A stretch of DNA of 13,796 nucleotides from an uncultured Collinsella sp. (GTDB taxonomy: Bacteria > Actinomycetota > Coriobacteriia > Coriobacteriales > Coriobacteriaceae). The stretch is from contig CAAENW010000211.1 in NCBI GenBank assembly GCA_900757265.1, positions 1 to 13,796 on the forward strand, given 5' to 3'. Position 1 is the stretch's first letter. Each line of letters starts with the position of its first letter. Of this stretch, positions 6,242 through 13,144 are shown piece by piece. Position numbers and translations under genes: made by a program. The notes beneath the pieces are model-generated. The model had not been told where the DNA came from. It saw nothing but the letters and a program-made list of their open reading frames with translations, and made no database searches.

Positions 6242-6403
6242 ATGCTCTTGTGACTCCTTTTGCTCACGAATCCGTTTTGAATGGATATGCTAGACGCTCG
6301 CATGCGTCCGTGCGTCAGAAACGCTCGATTATTTCGAGGCTATTACCGGCATCGTTTACCGAAACCACGGCGTGCTGCGAGGCTCTGTGTCCGTGCCGCA
6401 CGG

Positions 6404-6409
6404 TATAAT
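6404..6409 (+). promoter_or_regulatory. Candidate -10 element for the recJ operon
   Basis: Perfect TATAAT in the 224-base divergent region, 56 bases before the leader ORF start. No good -35 lies 16-18 bases upstream (sequence near 6381-6386 is GGCTCT). The rest of the region holds only small hairpins: GACGC/GCGTC at 6293-6308 and CTCGA/TCGAG at 6324-6338. Confidence 0.45.
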
Positions 6410-6465
6410 AAATCCGTTCAACAGATCTGCCTGCCGAAGCGGGCATACACAGAGGACTCATCGCT

Positions 6466-6531
6466 ATGAACCGTGAGAGGTATCGCGGCGACCTGCCCCT
6501 ATCGGGGGTGGGCGCCTATGTCATCGCTTAA
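6466..6531 (+). CDS. 21-codon leader ORF overlapping recJ start
   Basis: ATG at 6466 preceded by AGAGGA at 6451-6456 (about 9 bases away) opens a frame of 21 codons (begins MNRERYRG, ends GAYVIA) with TAA at 6529-6531. The recJ ATG at 6518 lies inside it in the +1 frame, so the two overlap by 14 bases. Such an arrangement fits a translated leader that couples or tunes recJ translation. No protein family was recognised. It could instead be a chance ORF, with the GTG at 6473 as a longer recJ start. Confidence 0.4.
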   Translation: MNRERYRGDLPLSGVGAYVIA

Positions 6532-9500
6532 GACGACGCATCGCTGGGCGGTCGCTCAGCAAAATCCCGAGCTCGAAAAGGAGCTTTCGGCTGGTCTGGG
6601 CATACCCGGGCTGGTGGCACGCATTATGGTTGCGCACGGCATTGCCTCGATTGAGGAAGGACAGCTATTTTTGACGCCTTCGCTCGACCGTGATTGGGCC
6701 GATCCGCTCGTCATTCCGGGCATGTCGGTTGTTGCCGATCGTGTCGAGCGCGCCATTCGCAACCACGAACGCATCGCCGTCTTTGGTGATTTTGACGTCG
6801 ACGGCATTACGTCGACTTGTCTGTTGACCGAGGCGCTGCGGATGTTTGACGCCGATGTCACACCATTCATCCCGCACCGCTTTGACGAGGGATATGGCCT
6901 TTCGCGCGCGGCGCTCGACCGCGTCAACGAGCTCGCTCAACCCAACCTGATTGTGACCGTCGATAACGGTATTGCTGCCAAGGAAGAGGTCTCCTATCTG
7001 GAGAGCCTGGGGATCGATTTGGTGGTCACGGACCATCACGAGCCGTCCGACCAGGTGCCGCAGGGCGTGCCCCTGACCGACCCCAAGCTCGAGGACGAGG
7101 GTCCCTCGCGCGAGCTTGCCGGTGCCGGCGTGGCGCTTAAGCTGGTGCAGGTTCTGGGAGAGCGTTTGGGCAAGCCGTCGTATTGGCGTTCGCTGATAGA
7201 GGTCGCGGCGCTGGGCACCGTGTCCGACATGATGCCGCTCACGCCCGAGAATCGCGCACTGGTCGCCGAGGGCATCCAGCAGATGCGCGTGACGGCCCGT
7301 CCCGGCTATATCGCGCTTGCCGCACTTGCCAAGGCCGACCTTTCTACCATTACGGCCGACGGCCTGTCGTTTTCACTCATCCCTCGTCTGAACGCTGCCG
7401 GCCGCATGGCTGATCCCAAGCTGGCGCTTGACCTGCTGCTTGCCCGTGATCCTATTGAAGCAAGTGCACTGGCAGCCGAGCTCGAGGAAATCAATCGCCA
7501 ACGCCGCGAGATCGAGGCCGAGCTTACGCGCGATGCCATGGCGAAGGTCGAGGAGACTTATGACGGCGGGCGCGCAATCGTCGTGGGCGGCGAGGGCTGG
7601 CACGAGGGCGTCAAGGGCATCGTGGCGAGCCGCCTGACCAATCGCTACCACGTGCCGGCGCTGCTCTTCTCGATCGAGGACGGCGTTGCACGCGGATCGG
7701 GCCGCTCGGTGGGCAAAGTCAACTTGTTCGACGCCGTCGAGCGTTGCTCCGACCTGCTGATTCGTCGCGGCGGGCATGCCGGTGCGGTAGGTGTGACCAT
7801 CGAGGCATCCAAGCTCGATGAGTTCCGCCGTCGCCTTTCGGCCGTGCTATCGGAGCTTCCCGCCGATGACTTTGAGGACACTGACGAGGTTGCCGCCACC
7901 GTTGACCTCTCCGAGCTAAATATCGAGACTATCGAGCAGATTTCTCGTCTTGAGCCGTTTGGCCAGGGCAATAAGGTGCCGCTTCTGGCCGCCGAGGGCG
8001 TGACGATGTGCGATCGCGCCGTGGTGGGCAAAACCGGCGAGCACATGCGCTTTGTGGCGACCGATGGCGCTGCGAGTGTGCCGGCCATCATGTTCCGCGT
8101 GCCGCAGATCGATAGGCTCATCAATTGCGACAGTGCCGTCGACTTGGTGTTCGAGGCCGTGGCCGAGCATTGGCAGGGACGTGTGAAGCCCAAGCTCATG
8201 ATTAAAGATGTCTTGGTGCGTGATACCACGGCGCCCAGTATCGACGATCCGACATGTGAGCTTCGCCGCGGCGTGCAGCCGGCGGATTCCGGCCTGCGCC
8301 TGGAGTCGCGTAAACGCGAGACGCTCGCCCAGCTTTCCTATACCGAGCTGACGCGCTCGCTTATCCATAGCTTTATCGGCTCGAACCAGCCACATCGCGC
8401 GCAGGTCGAGGCACTCGACGCCCTGGCCGACCACCGCAGCGTCTTGGCCGTTATGGGAACGGGTCGCGGCAAGTCTCTGATTTTCCATGTACATGCCGCA
8501 CGCGAGGCGGTTCTTCGCGGGCGCGCGAGCATTTTTGTCTATCCGCTGCGCGCACTCGTTGCCGACCAGGCCTATCACCTTTCCTCGACGATGGCCGCGC
8601 TCGGCATTGGCGTGGGCGTATTGACCGGCGAGACCGTGGAAGCAGCGCGCGATGACGTGTTTGCCGGCTTGGCTTCGGGCCGCACCGGCATCGTGCTCAC
8701 GACGCCGGAGTTCCTGTCTATCCATCGCGATCGCTTTGCACGTTCTGGACGTATTGGCTTTGTCGTTATCGATGAGGCGCACCATGCCGGTCTTGCCAAA
8801 GGCGGCGACCGGAGCGCATACCTCGACATGCCCGATATTCTCAAAGCCCTGGGCGACCCCGTTGTCATGGCGGCAACGGCTACCGCGACGGCCCCGGTCG
8901 TGGCGGAGCTTGCTCGTGTATTGCCGATTACCAGGACGGTGGTCGACGAGACCGTTCGCGAGAACCTGCAACTCGAGGACGATCGCGACCTTGCGAGCCG
9001 CGAAAATCGCCTGGTGTCGATCGTGGCGACGGGGGAGAAGACCGTTATCTACGTGAACTCGCGCGACCAGTCCGTGGCACTTGCCAAGACGTTGCGCAAA
9101 CGCGTGCCCGACTGTGCGACCCATATCGCGTTCTATAACGCCGGGCTTGCGCGCTCCGATCGCCGCCGTGTCGAGGAAGCCTTTAGAGACGGAAGTCTCA
9201 GCTGCATCGTTTCAACTTCGGCTTTCGGTGAGGGCGTCAACTTGCCCGATATCCGTCATGTCGTGCTCTACCACATGCCGTTTGGCGCGATTGAGTTTAA
9301 CCAGATGAGTGGCCGTGCCGGCCGCGATGGACAGCCCGCTGTGATTCACCTGCTCTATTCGTCGCGTGACGCTCGTATTAATGAGCGCCTGCTCGATTGT
9401 TACGCGCCCGAGCGTGATGAGCTTGTCACGCTCTATCGAGCGCTGCAGACCATGTGGCGCTCCAACCGTGGCAAGACGGGGGACGATTCATTCTGCGCAA

Positions 9501-9805
9501 GCGATATCGACATTGCGCAGATGTGCCTTGCAATCGACGCGCGCACGCCGGTCGATGAGCGCTCAGTGGCAAGCGGCCTGGGAATCTTCGAAGAACTCGG
9601 TTTCTGCCGCGTTACGGGGTTTGACGATACGCGTCGTATCGCGATGGCCGAAAACCCCGGCCGTGTGCAATTGAGCAGGTCAATTCGCTATTTGGAGGGC
9701 TTGCGCTCGCGCATGGAGTTCTCGGCTTTCCGGAGCTGGGCGCTCGATTCGTGCGCTTCTGATATGCTAGCCAAAGTTAACCGCCCGATCGTACCGCGGG
9801 CCTAG
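6518..9805 (+). CDS. recJ: RecJ single-strand exonuclease fused to SF2 helicase module
   Basis: 1095 aa, against about 570-790 for usual RecJ. The N-terminal half is a full RecJ: DHH motifs D91-F-D-V-D95-G, D149-N-G and D172-H-H174, then AALGTVSDMMPLTPENR; DHHA1 domain with GGEGWHEGVKGIVASRL and RRGGHAGAVG; OB-fold region EPFGQGN..VPLL. These cover roughly residues 1-570. Residues ~605-960 form a RecQ-like SF2 helicase: Walker A G647-TGRGK652-S, FVYPLRALVADQ (Ia), DEAH 752-755, ATATATA (III), TSAFGEGVNLP (V) and QMSGRAGRDG at 929-938 (VI). The last ~130 residues resemble the end of Bacillota RecJ C-terminal domains. Predicted role: 5'-3' degradation of single strands coupled to ATP-driven unwinding in recombination and repair. 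ATG 6518 is chosen because it gives the normal RecJ N-terminus; GGGGGTGGG precedes it. GTG 6473 is in frame but lacks a good SD. rel starts 15 bases after the stop. Confidence 0.9.
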   Translation: MSSLKTTHRWAVAQQNPELEKELSAGLGIPGLVARIMVAHGIASIEEGQLFLTPSLDRDWADPLVIPGMSVVADRVERAIRNHERIAVFGDFDVDGITSTCLLTEALRMFDADVTPFIPHRFDEGYGLSRAALDRVNELAQPNLIVTVDNGIAAKEEVSYLESLGIDLVVTDHHEPSDQVPQGVPLTDPKLEDEGPSRELAGAGVALKLVQVLGERLGKPSYWRSLIEVAALGTVSDMMPLTPENRALVAEGIQQMRVTARPGYIALAALAKADLSTITADGLSFSLIPRLNAAGRMADPKLALDLLLARDPIEASALAAELEEINRQRREIEAELTRDAMAKVEETYDGGRAIVVGGEGWHEGVKGIVASRLTNRYHVPALLFSIEDGVARGSGRSVGKVNLFDAVERCSDLLIRRGGHAGAVGVTIEASKLDEFRRRLSAVLSELPADDFEDTDEVAATVDLSELNIETIEQISRLEPFGQGNKVPLLAAEGVTMCDRAVVGKTGEHMRFVATDGAASVPAIMFRVPQIDRLINCDSAVDLVFEAVAEHWQGRVKPKLMIKDVLVRDTTAPSIDDPTCELRRGVQPADSGLRLESRKRETLAQLSYTELTRSLIHSFIGSNQPHRAQVEALDALADHRSVLAVMGTGRGKSLIFHVHAAREAVLRGRASIFVYPLRALVADQAYHLSSTMAALGIGVGVLTGETVEAARDDVFAGLASGRTGIVLTTPEFLSIHRDRFARSGRIGFVVIDEAHHAGLAKGGDRSAYLDMPDILKALGDPVVMAATATATAPVVAELARVLPITRTVVDETVRENLQLEDDRDLASRENRLVSIVATGEKTVIYVNSRDQSVALAKTLRKRVPDCATHIAFYNAGLARSDRRRVEEAFRDGSLSCIVSTSAFGEGVNLPDIRHVVLYHMPFGAIEFNQMSGRAGRDGQPAVIHLLYSSRDARINERLLDCYAPERDELVTLYRALQTMWRSNRGKTGDDSFCASDIDIAQMCLAIDARTPVDERSVASGLGIFEELGFCRVTGFDDTRRIAMAENPGRVQLSRSIRYLEGLRSRMEFSAFRSWALDSCASDMLAKVNRPIVPRA

Positions 9806-9820
9806 GGGAAGGGGACCTCG

Positions 9821-12181
9821 ATGGATGCCGCAGCCCGTACCGCCCATGATTCCGCCCTCCAGCCGTTCTCGGAGATGGAGCACTATAAGCATGCCGATGA
9901 GCTGCCGCCCGAGATTATGGCGGACAGCTACGACAAGCTGGAGCGCCTGTGCCTCAAATATATGAATGAGGACGACTTTTCTAAGGTGGAGCAGGCCTAT
10001 TGCTTTGCTGCCGAGAAGCACTGCAACCAAAAGCGCCGCTCGGGTGAGATGTACATCAACCATCCCGTCGAGGTGGCCATCATTTTGGCCGATCTCAAGA
10101 TGGACTGTGACGTGGTGTGCGCCGCGCTGCTACACGATACCGTCGAGGATACCGAGACCTCGCTTGCCGATGTTTCCGACCTGTTTGGCGATACGGTGGC
10201 CGAGCTCGTCGATGGCGTGACCAAGCTCACCAACATCGAAGTCGACAGCATGGACGAGAAACAGGCCCTCACGCTGCGCAAGATGTTCCTCGCCATGTCC
10301 AAGGACATCCGCGTCATCATCGTTAAGCTTGCCGACCGTCTGCACAACATGCGAACGCTGGCAGCCCTGCGCGAGGATCGTCGCCTGTTTAAGGCGCGCG
10401 AGACCATGGACGTGTACGCGCCCTTGGCCGACCGCCTGGGCATGAGCTCTATTAAGTGGGAACTCGAGGACCTGTCCTTCTTCTACCTGGAGCCCGATGC
10501 CTACCAGCGCATCGCGCGCATGGTGGCTGAGTCGCGCGAGGTCCGCGAGCGCTACCTTGCCGAGACCATCAAGACGCTTACCGATGAGCTCAACCGCATT
10601 GGTCTAGAGGACTTCCAGATCAACGGCCGTTCCAAGCACTATTGGTCCATCTACCAAAAGATGAAGCGCAAGGGCAAGGAATTCTCCGAGATCTACGACC
10701 TGGTGGCACTGCGCGTCATCACGCATTCGGTGCGCGATTGCTACTCCACGCTCGGCGCGGTGCATACGCTGTGGCACCCCATGCCCGGTCGCTTTAAAGA
10801 TTATATCGCCATGCCCAAGGTCAATAACTACCAGTCGCTCCATACGACGGTTATCGGCCCCACGGCCCGCCCGCTCGAGATTCAGATTCGAACCTATGAG
10901 ATGCATGAGCAGGCCGAGTACGGCATTGCCGCCCACTGGCTATATAAGAAGTCGGGCGGATCGTCTGCTTCCAAGACCAATGACGCTCAACGTTTGGACG
11001 ACCAGATCAACTGGCTCAAGCATTCGCTCGATTGGGCGGCTTCCGACGAGATCACCGATGCCAAGGAATACCTGCATTCGCTGAAGGTCGACCTCTTCGA
11101 TCAGGAGATCTTTGTCTTTACGCCCAAGGGCGAGGTCATGGCGCTTCGTGCCGGCTCCACGCCGCTCGACTTTGCCTACGCCGTTCACACCGAGGTGGGA
11201 AACCATTGCGTCGGCGCCAAAATCAACGGTGCGGTGGCTCCGCTCACGCACGAGATTAAGACGGGTGACCGTGTCGAGATTCTGACTAACAAGAGTTCCA
11301 AGCCGTCGCGTGATTGGCTCAAGATCGTTAAGACACCTTCCGCCAAGTCAAAGATCCGCCGCTATTTTGCCGCTGCGACCAAGGACGACGACGCTGCTGC
11401 TGGTCGCGATATGCTGGCTAAGGACCTGCGTAAGCGTGGCTATGGCATTTCTACGCCGCGTTCGACGCGTGCGCTCAACGCCGTGGCGGAGCAGTTTAAC
11501 TTCAAGCAGCTCGAGGACCTGTTTGCCGCCGTCGGCGCCGGCAAGGTTGCCCCGCGCGCTGTGGGCAATAAGGTCGAGCAAATCTTGGACCCCAAGCCCG
11601 AGGAACAGCTCACCAAGGCCGAGGCTATCGCCGAGGTCGTGAAGCAGCCTGCTCGCGGCTCCAACCGCAAGCCGCAAAAGCGCGGCAAGAGCGCCAGTAA
11701 CGGCATTATCGTCAAGGGCGAGAGCAACAGCGGCCTACTGGTCCGTCTGGCTCATTGCTGCAACCCCGTGACGGGCGACGACATCGTCGGCTTCATCACG
11801 CGCGGTCGTGGCGTTTCGGTGCATCGCGCCAACTGTCCCAACGTCAAGGGTCTTATGGAGCATCCCGAGCGCATGATCGAAGTGGAGTGGGACGGCGCTG
11901 CCGACACCCTCTTCCAGGTCGAGATCGTGGTCGAGTGCCTGGACCGCATGGGCCTGCTCAAGGACGTCACCATTGCCATTGGCGATGCGGGCGGCAATAT
12001 CCTTTCTGCCGCTACGTCGACCAACCGCGAGGGTATTGCAACCCTGCGCTTTATGGTCGAGATCTCGGACGCGAGTGGTCTGGATCCGCTGCTGGCCTCT
12101 ATCAGCAGCGTTGACTCGGTCTACGACGCGCGCCGCCTGATGCCCGGCGAGGGTGGAGCCCAGCTTAAGCGCCGCGTTTAG
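9821..12181 (+). CDS. rel: Bifunctional (p)ppGpp synthetase/hydrolase Rel
   Basis: 786 aa, full-length long RSH protein. HD hydrolase domain: MYINHPVEVA and H105-D-T-V-E-D110, intact, so hydrolysis is expected. Synthetase domain: YDLVALRVI, then R324-F-K-D327 in GRFKDYIAMPKVNNYQSLHT; RFKD rather than the RelA-type EFDD marks the bifunctional, manganese-type enzyme. TGS domain about residues 423-485 (FVFTPKGEVMALRAGSTPLDFAYAVHTEVG). A zinc-finger/RIS segment has C646-C647-NPVTGDDI and HRANC. C-terminal ACT domain about 697-775. It makes (p)ppGpp from ATP and GDP/GTP on starved ribosomes and degrades it. Start ATG 9821 with AGGGGA 5 bases upstream. It is 15 bases after recJ, so co-transcribed. 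The N-terminal ~35 residues before the conserved core are variable. Confidence 0.96.
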   Translation: MDAAARTAHDSALQPFSEMEHYKHADELPPEIMADSYDKLERLCLKYMNEDDFSKVEQAYCFAAEKHCNQKRRSGEMYINHPVEVAIILADLKMDCDVVCAALLHDTVEDTETSLADVSDLFGDTVAELVDGVTKLTNIEVDSMDEKQALTLRKMFLAMSKDIRVIIVKLADRLHNMRTLAALREDRRLFKARETMDVYAPLADRLGMSSIKWELEDLSFFYLEPDAYQRIARMVAESREVRERYLAETIKTLTDELNRIGLEDFQINGRSKHYWSIYQKMKRKGKEFSEIYDLVALRVITHSVRDCYSTLGAVHTLWHPMPGRFKDYIAMPKVNNYQSLHTTVIGPTARPLEIQIRTYEMHEQAEYGIAAHWLYKKSGGSSASKTNDAQRLDDQINWLKHSLDWAASDEITDAKEYLHSLKVDLFDQEIFVFTPKGEVMALRAGSTPLDFAYAVHTEVGNHCVGAKINGAVAPLTHEIKTGDRVEILTNKSSKPSRDWLKIVKTPSAKSKIRRYFAAATKDDDAAAGRDMLAKDLRKRGYGISTPRSTRALNAVAEQFNFKQLEDLFAAVGAGKVAPRAVGNKVEQILDPKPEEQLTKAEAIAEVVKQPARGSNRKPQKRGKSASNGIIVKGESNSGLLVRLAHCCNPVTGDDIVGFITRGRGVSVHRANCPNVKGLMEHPERMIEVEWDGAADTLFQVEIVVECLDRMGLLKDVTIAIGDAGGNILSAATSTNREGIATLRFMVEISDASGLDPLLASISSVDSVYDARRLMPGEGGAQLKRRV

Positions 12182-12218
12182 TCGCGACGAACGTGCCACA
12201 TTATCGATATTCGCTATG

Positions 12219-12244
12219 CTCGAGGCATCGTTTGATGCCTCGAG
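12219..12244. terminator. Strong hairpin between rel and the MBL gene
   Basis: Perfect 11-base stem CTCGAGGCATC (12219-12229) / GATGCCTCGAG (12234-12244) with a GTTT loop, followed by TTCTAT. It ends 21 bases before the MBL start, just upstream of its ribosome site. It could be a weak rel terminator or attenuator, or a 5' stabilising hairpin if a promoter lies just before it. The only candidate is the TATGCT at 12215-12220, which has no clear -35. Confidence 0.6.
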
Positions 12245-12265
12245 TTCTATAGAGAGGAGAAGGAC

Positions 12266-12949
12266 ATGAGTGCTGTGTCCTTGGATTTAACTCCCAAGGG
12301 ATCGGTCGAGATCGAGACGCTCGTAAACGGTCCCATTCAGACCAATAGCTATGCTGTCATTTCGGACAATGAGTGCGTGATTATCGACCCCGCATGGGAA
12401 GGCGAGCGCTTGGTGGAGCATATTCGAGCCGAACACCCCGGCGTACACGTGCTTGGCGCCGTATGCACTCATGGCCATGCCGATCATGTTGGTGGTGTTG
12501 CCGGCGTGCGAACCACCGCTGGTGAGGGCTGCCAGTATGAGCTGTGTGCTAAGGATGTGGCGGTGCCGCATGCGAATATCGAGGAACAGCGAGCTATGTG
12601 GGGCATCGAGACGCCCGATCCGGGTGAGCCGACGCGCCTGCTCGCCGAGGGCGATGCTATCGAGGTGGGCGATATCTGCCTGCAGGTGATCGAGACGCCA
12701 GGGCATACGCCGGGCGGGATCGTCTTGTTTGCTGTCACCGAGCAGGGGGACATTGCCTTTGTGGGCGACACGCTATTCCCGGGCGGGCACGGCCGCACCG
12801 ATCTTTCTGGAGGAGACGAGGCGGCGATTCTGCGCTCGCTCTCCAAGCTCGCCCGGCTTCTCCCGCCCGATACCGTTTGCCTAACCGGTCATGGCGATTC
12901 GACCACCATGGCACGCGAGCTCATGCAGAACCCTTTCATGCGGATGTAG
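12266..12949 (+). CDS. MBL-fold metallo-hydrolase (glyoxalase II-like)
   Basis: 227 aa metallo-beta-lactamase-fold hydrolase of the short glyoxalase II/YcbL type. Metal ligands are visible: T-H69-G-H71-A-D73-H74, H147 in ETPGHTPGG, D168 in VGDTLFPGGHGRTDL and H209 in TGHGD. The N-terminus GPIQTNSYAVISD is typical of this subgroup. Substrate is unknown; thioester or similar ester hydrolysis is expected. Start ATG 12266 has an AGAGGAGAAGG site. It follows rel by 84 bases, as MBL genes often do in the recJ-apt-rel-dtd neighbourhood of Clostridia, but dtd is missing here. Confidence 0.9.
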   Translation: MSAVSLDLTPKGSVEIETLVNGPIQTNSYAVISDNECVIIDPAWEGERLVEHIRAEHPGVHVLGAVCTHGHADHVGGVAGVRTTAGEGCQYELCAKDVAVPHANIEEQRAMWGIETPDPGEPTRLLAEGDAIEVGDICLQVIETPGHTPGGIVLFAVTEQGDIAFVGDTLFPGGHGRTDLSGGDEAAILRSLSKLARLLPPDTVCLTGHGDSTTMARELMQNPFMRM

Positions 12950-13002
12950 CTTAATAGTCGGCTTTTGAAGCACGAGAAGCGTCCAAACGTCAAGCTATTT
13001 TT
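12947..13002 (+). terminator. Weak candidate terminator after the MBL gene
   Basis: TAGCTT (12947-12952, including the stop codon) can pair with AAGCTA (12992-12997), directly followed by TTTTT (12998-13002). The 39-base loop between has only a poor inner stem (GCTT/AAGC). The T-run is the best argument; the stem is weak. Confidence 0.25.
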
Positions 13003-13067
13003 CCCCAACGGGTCAATTCCGTAGGGCAAACGGTCAAAAAAAGTCTGTTTGGACGATATTCGTGAAC

Positions 13068-13104
13068 AAACGAACGTTTATGCTCGGGTACGCCGTGGTA
13101 AAAT
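13068..13104 (+). promoter_or_regulatory. Candidate fba promoter with overlapping dyad
   Basis: TTTATG (13077-13082), 16-base spacer, TAAAAT (13099-13104); the start codon is 40 bases past the -10. The dyad AAACG-AA-CGTTT (13068-13079) overlaps the -35. Further upstream CGTCCAAAC (12980-12988) and GTTTGGACG (13047-13055) are a perfect 9-base inverted pair 58 bases apart. Between and around them AACGTCAA, AACGGGTCAA and AACGGTCAA recur. The layout suggests regulation of a glycolytic gene. No regulator was identified. Confidence 0.45.
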
Positions 13105-13144
13105 CTCAGGCGTTATCGGAGCAACCTTACAGGAGGTTTCTTTT

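Noticed and set aside
5285..6253. Plus-strand ORF (322 aa) antisense to the transporter
   Set aside because: Highly charged and His/Gly/Arg-rich mirror of a hydrophobic membrane protein; shadow.
6473..6517. GTG 6473 as the start of recJ
   Set aside because: It would add 15 residues unlike RecJ N-termini, and the SD nearby is spaced for the ATG at 6466 rather than for this codon. Kept only as an alternative.
7916..9124. Minus-strand ORF (402 aa) inside recJ
   Set aside because: Antisense shadow of the RecJ OB and helicase regions; no motif and no start signal.
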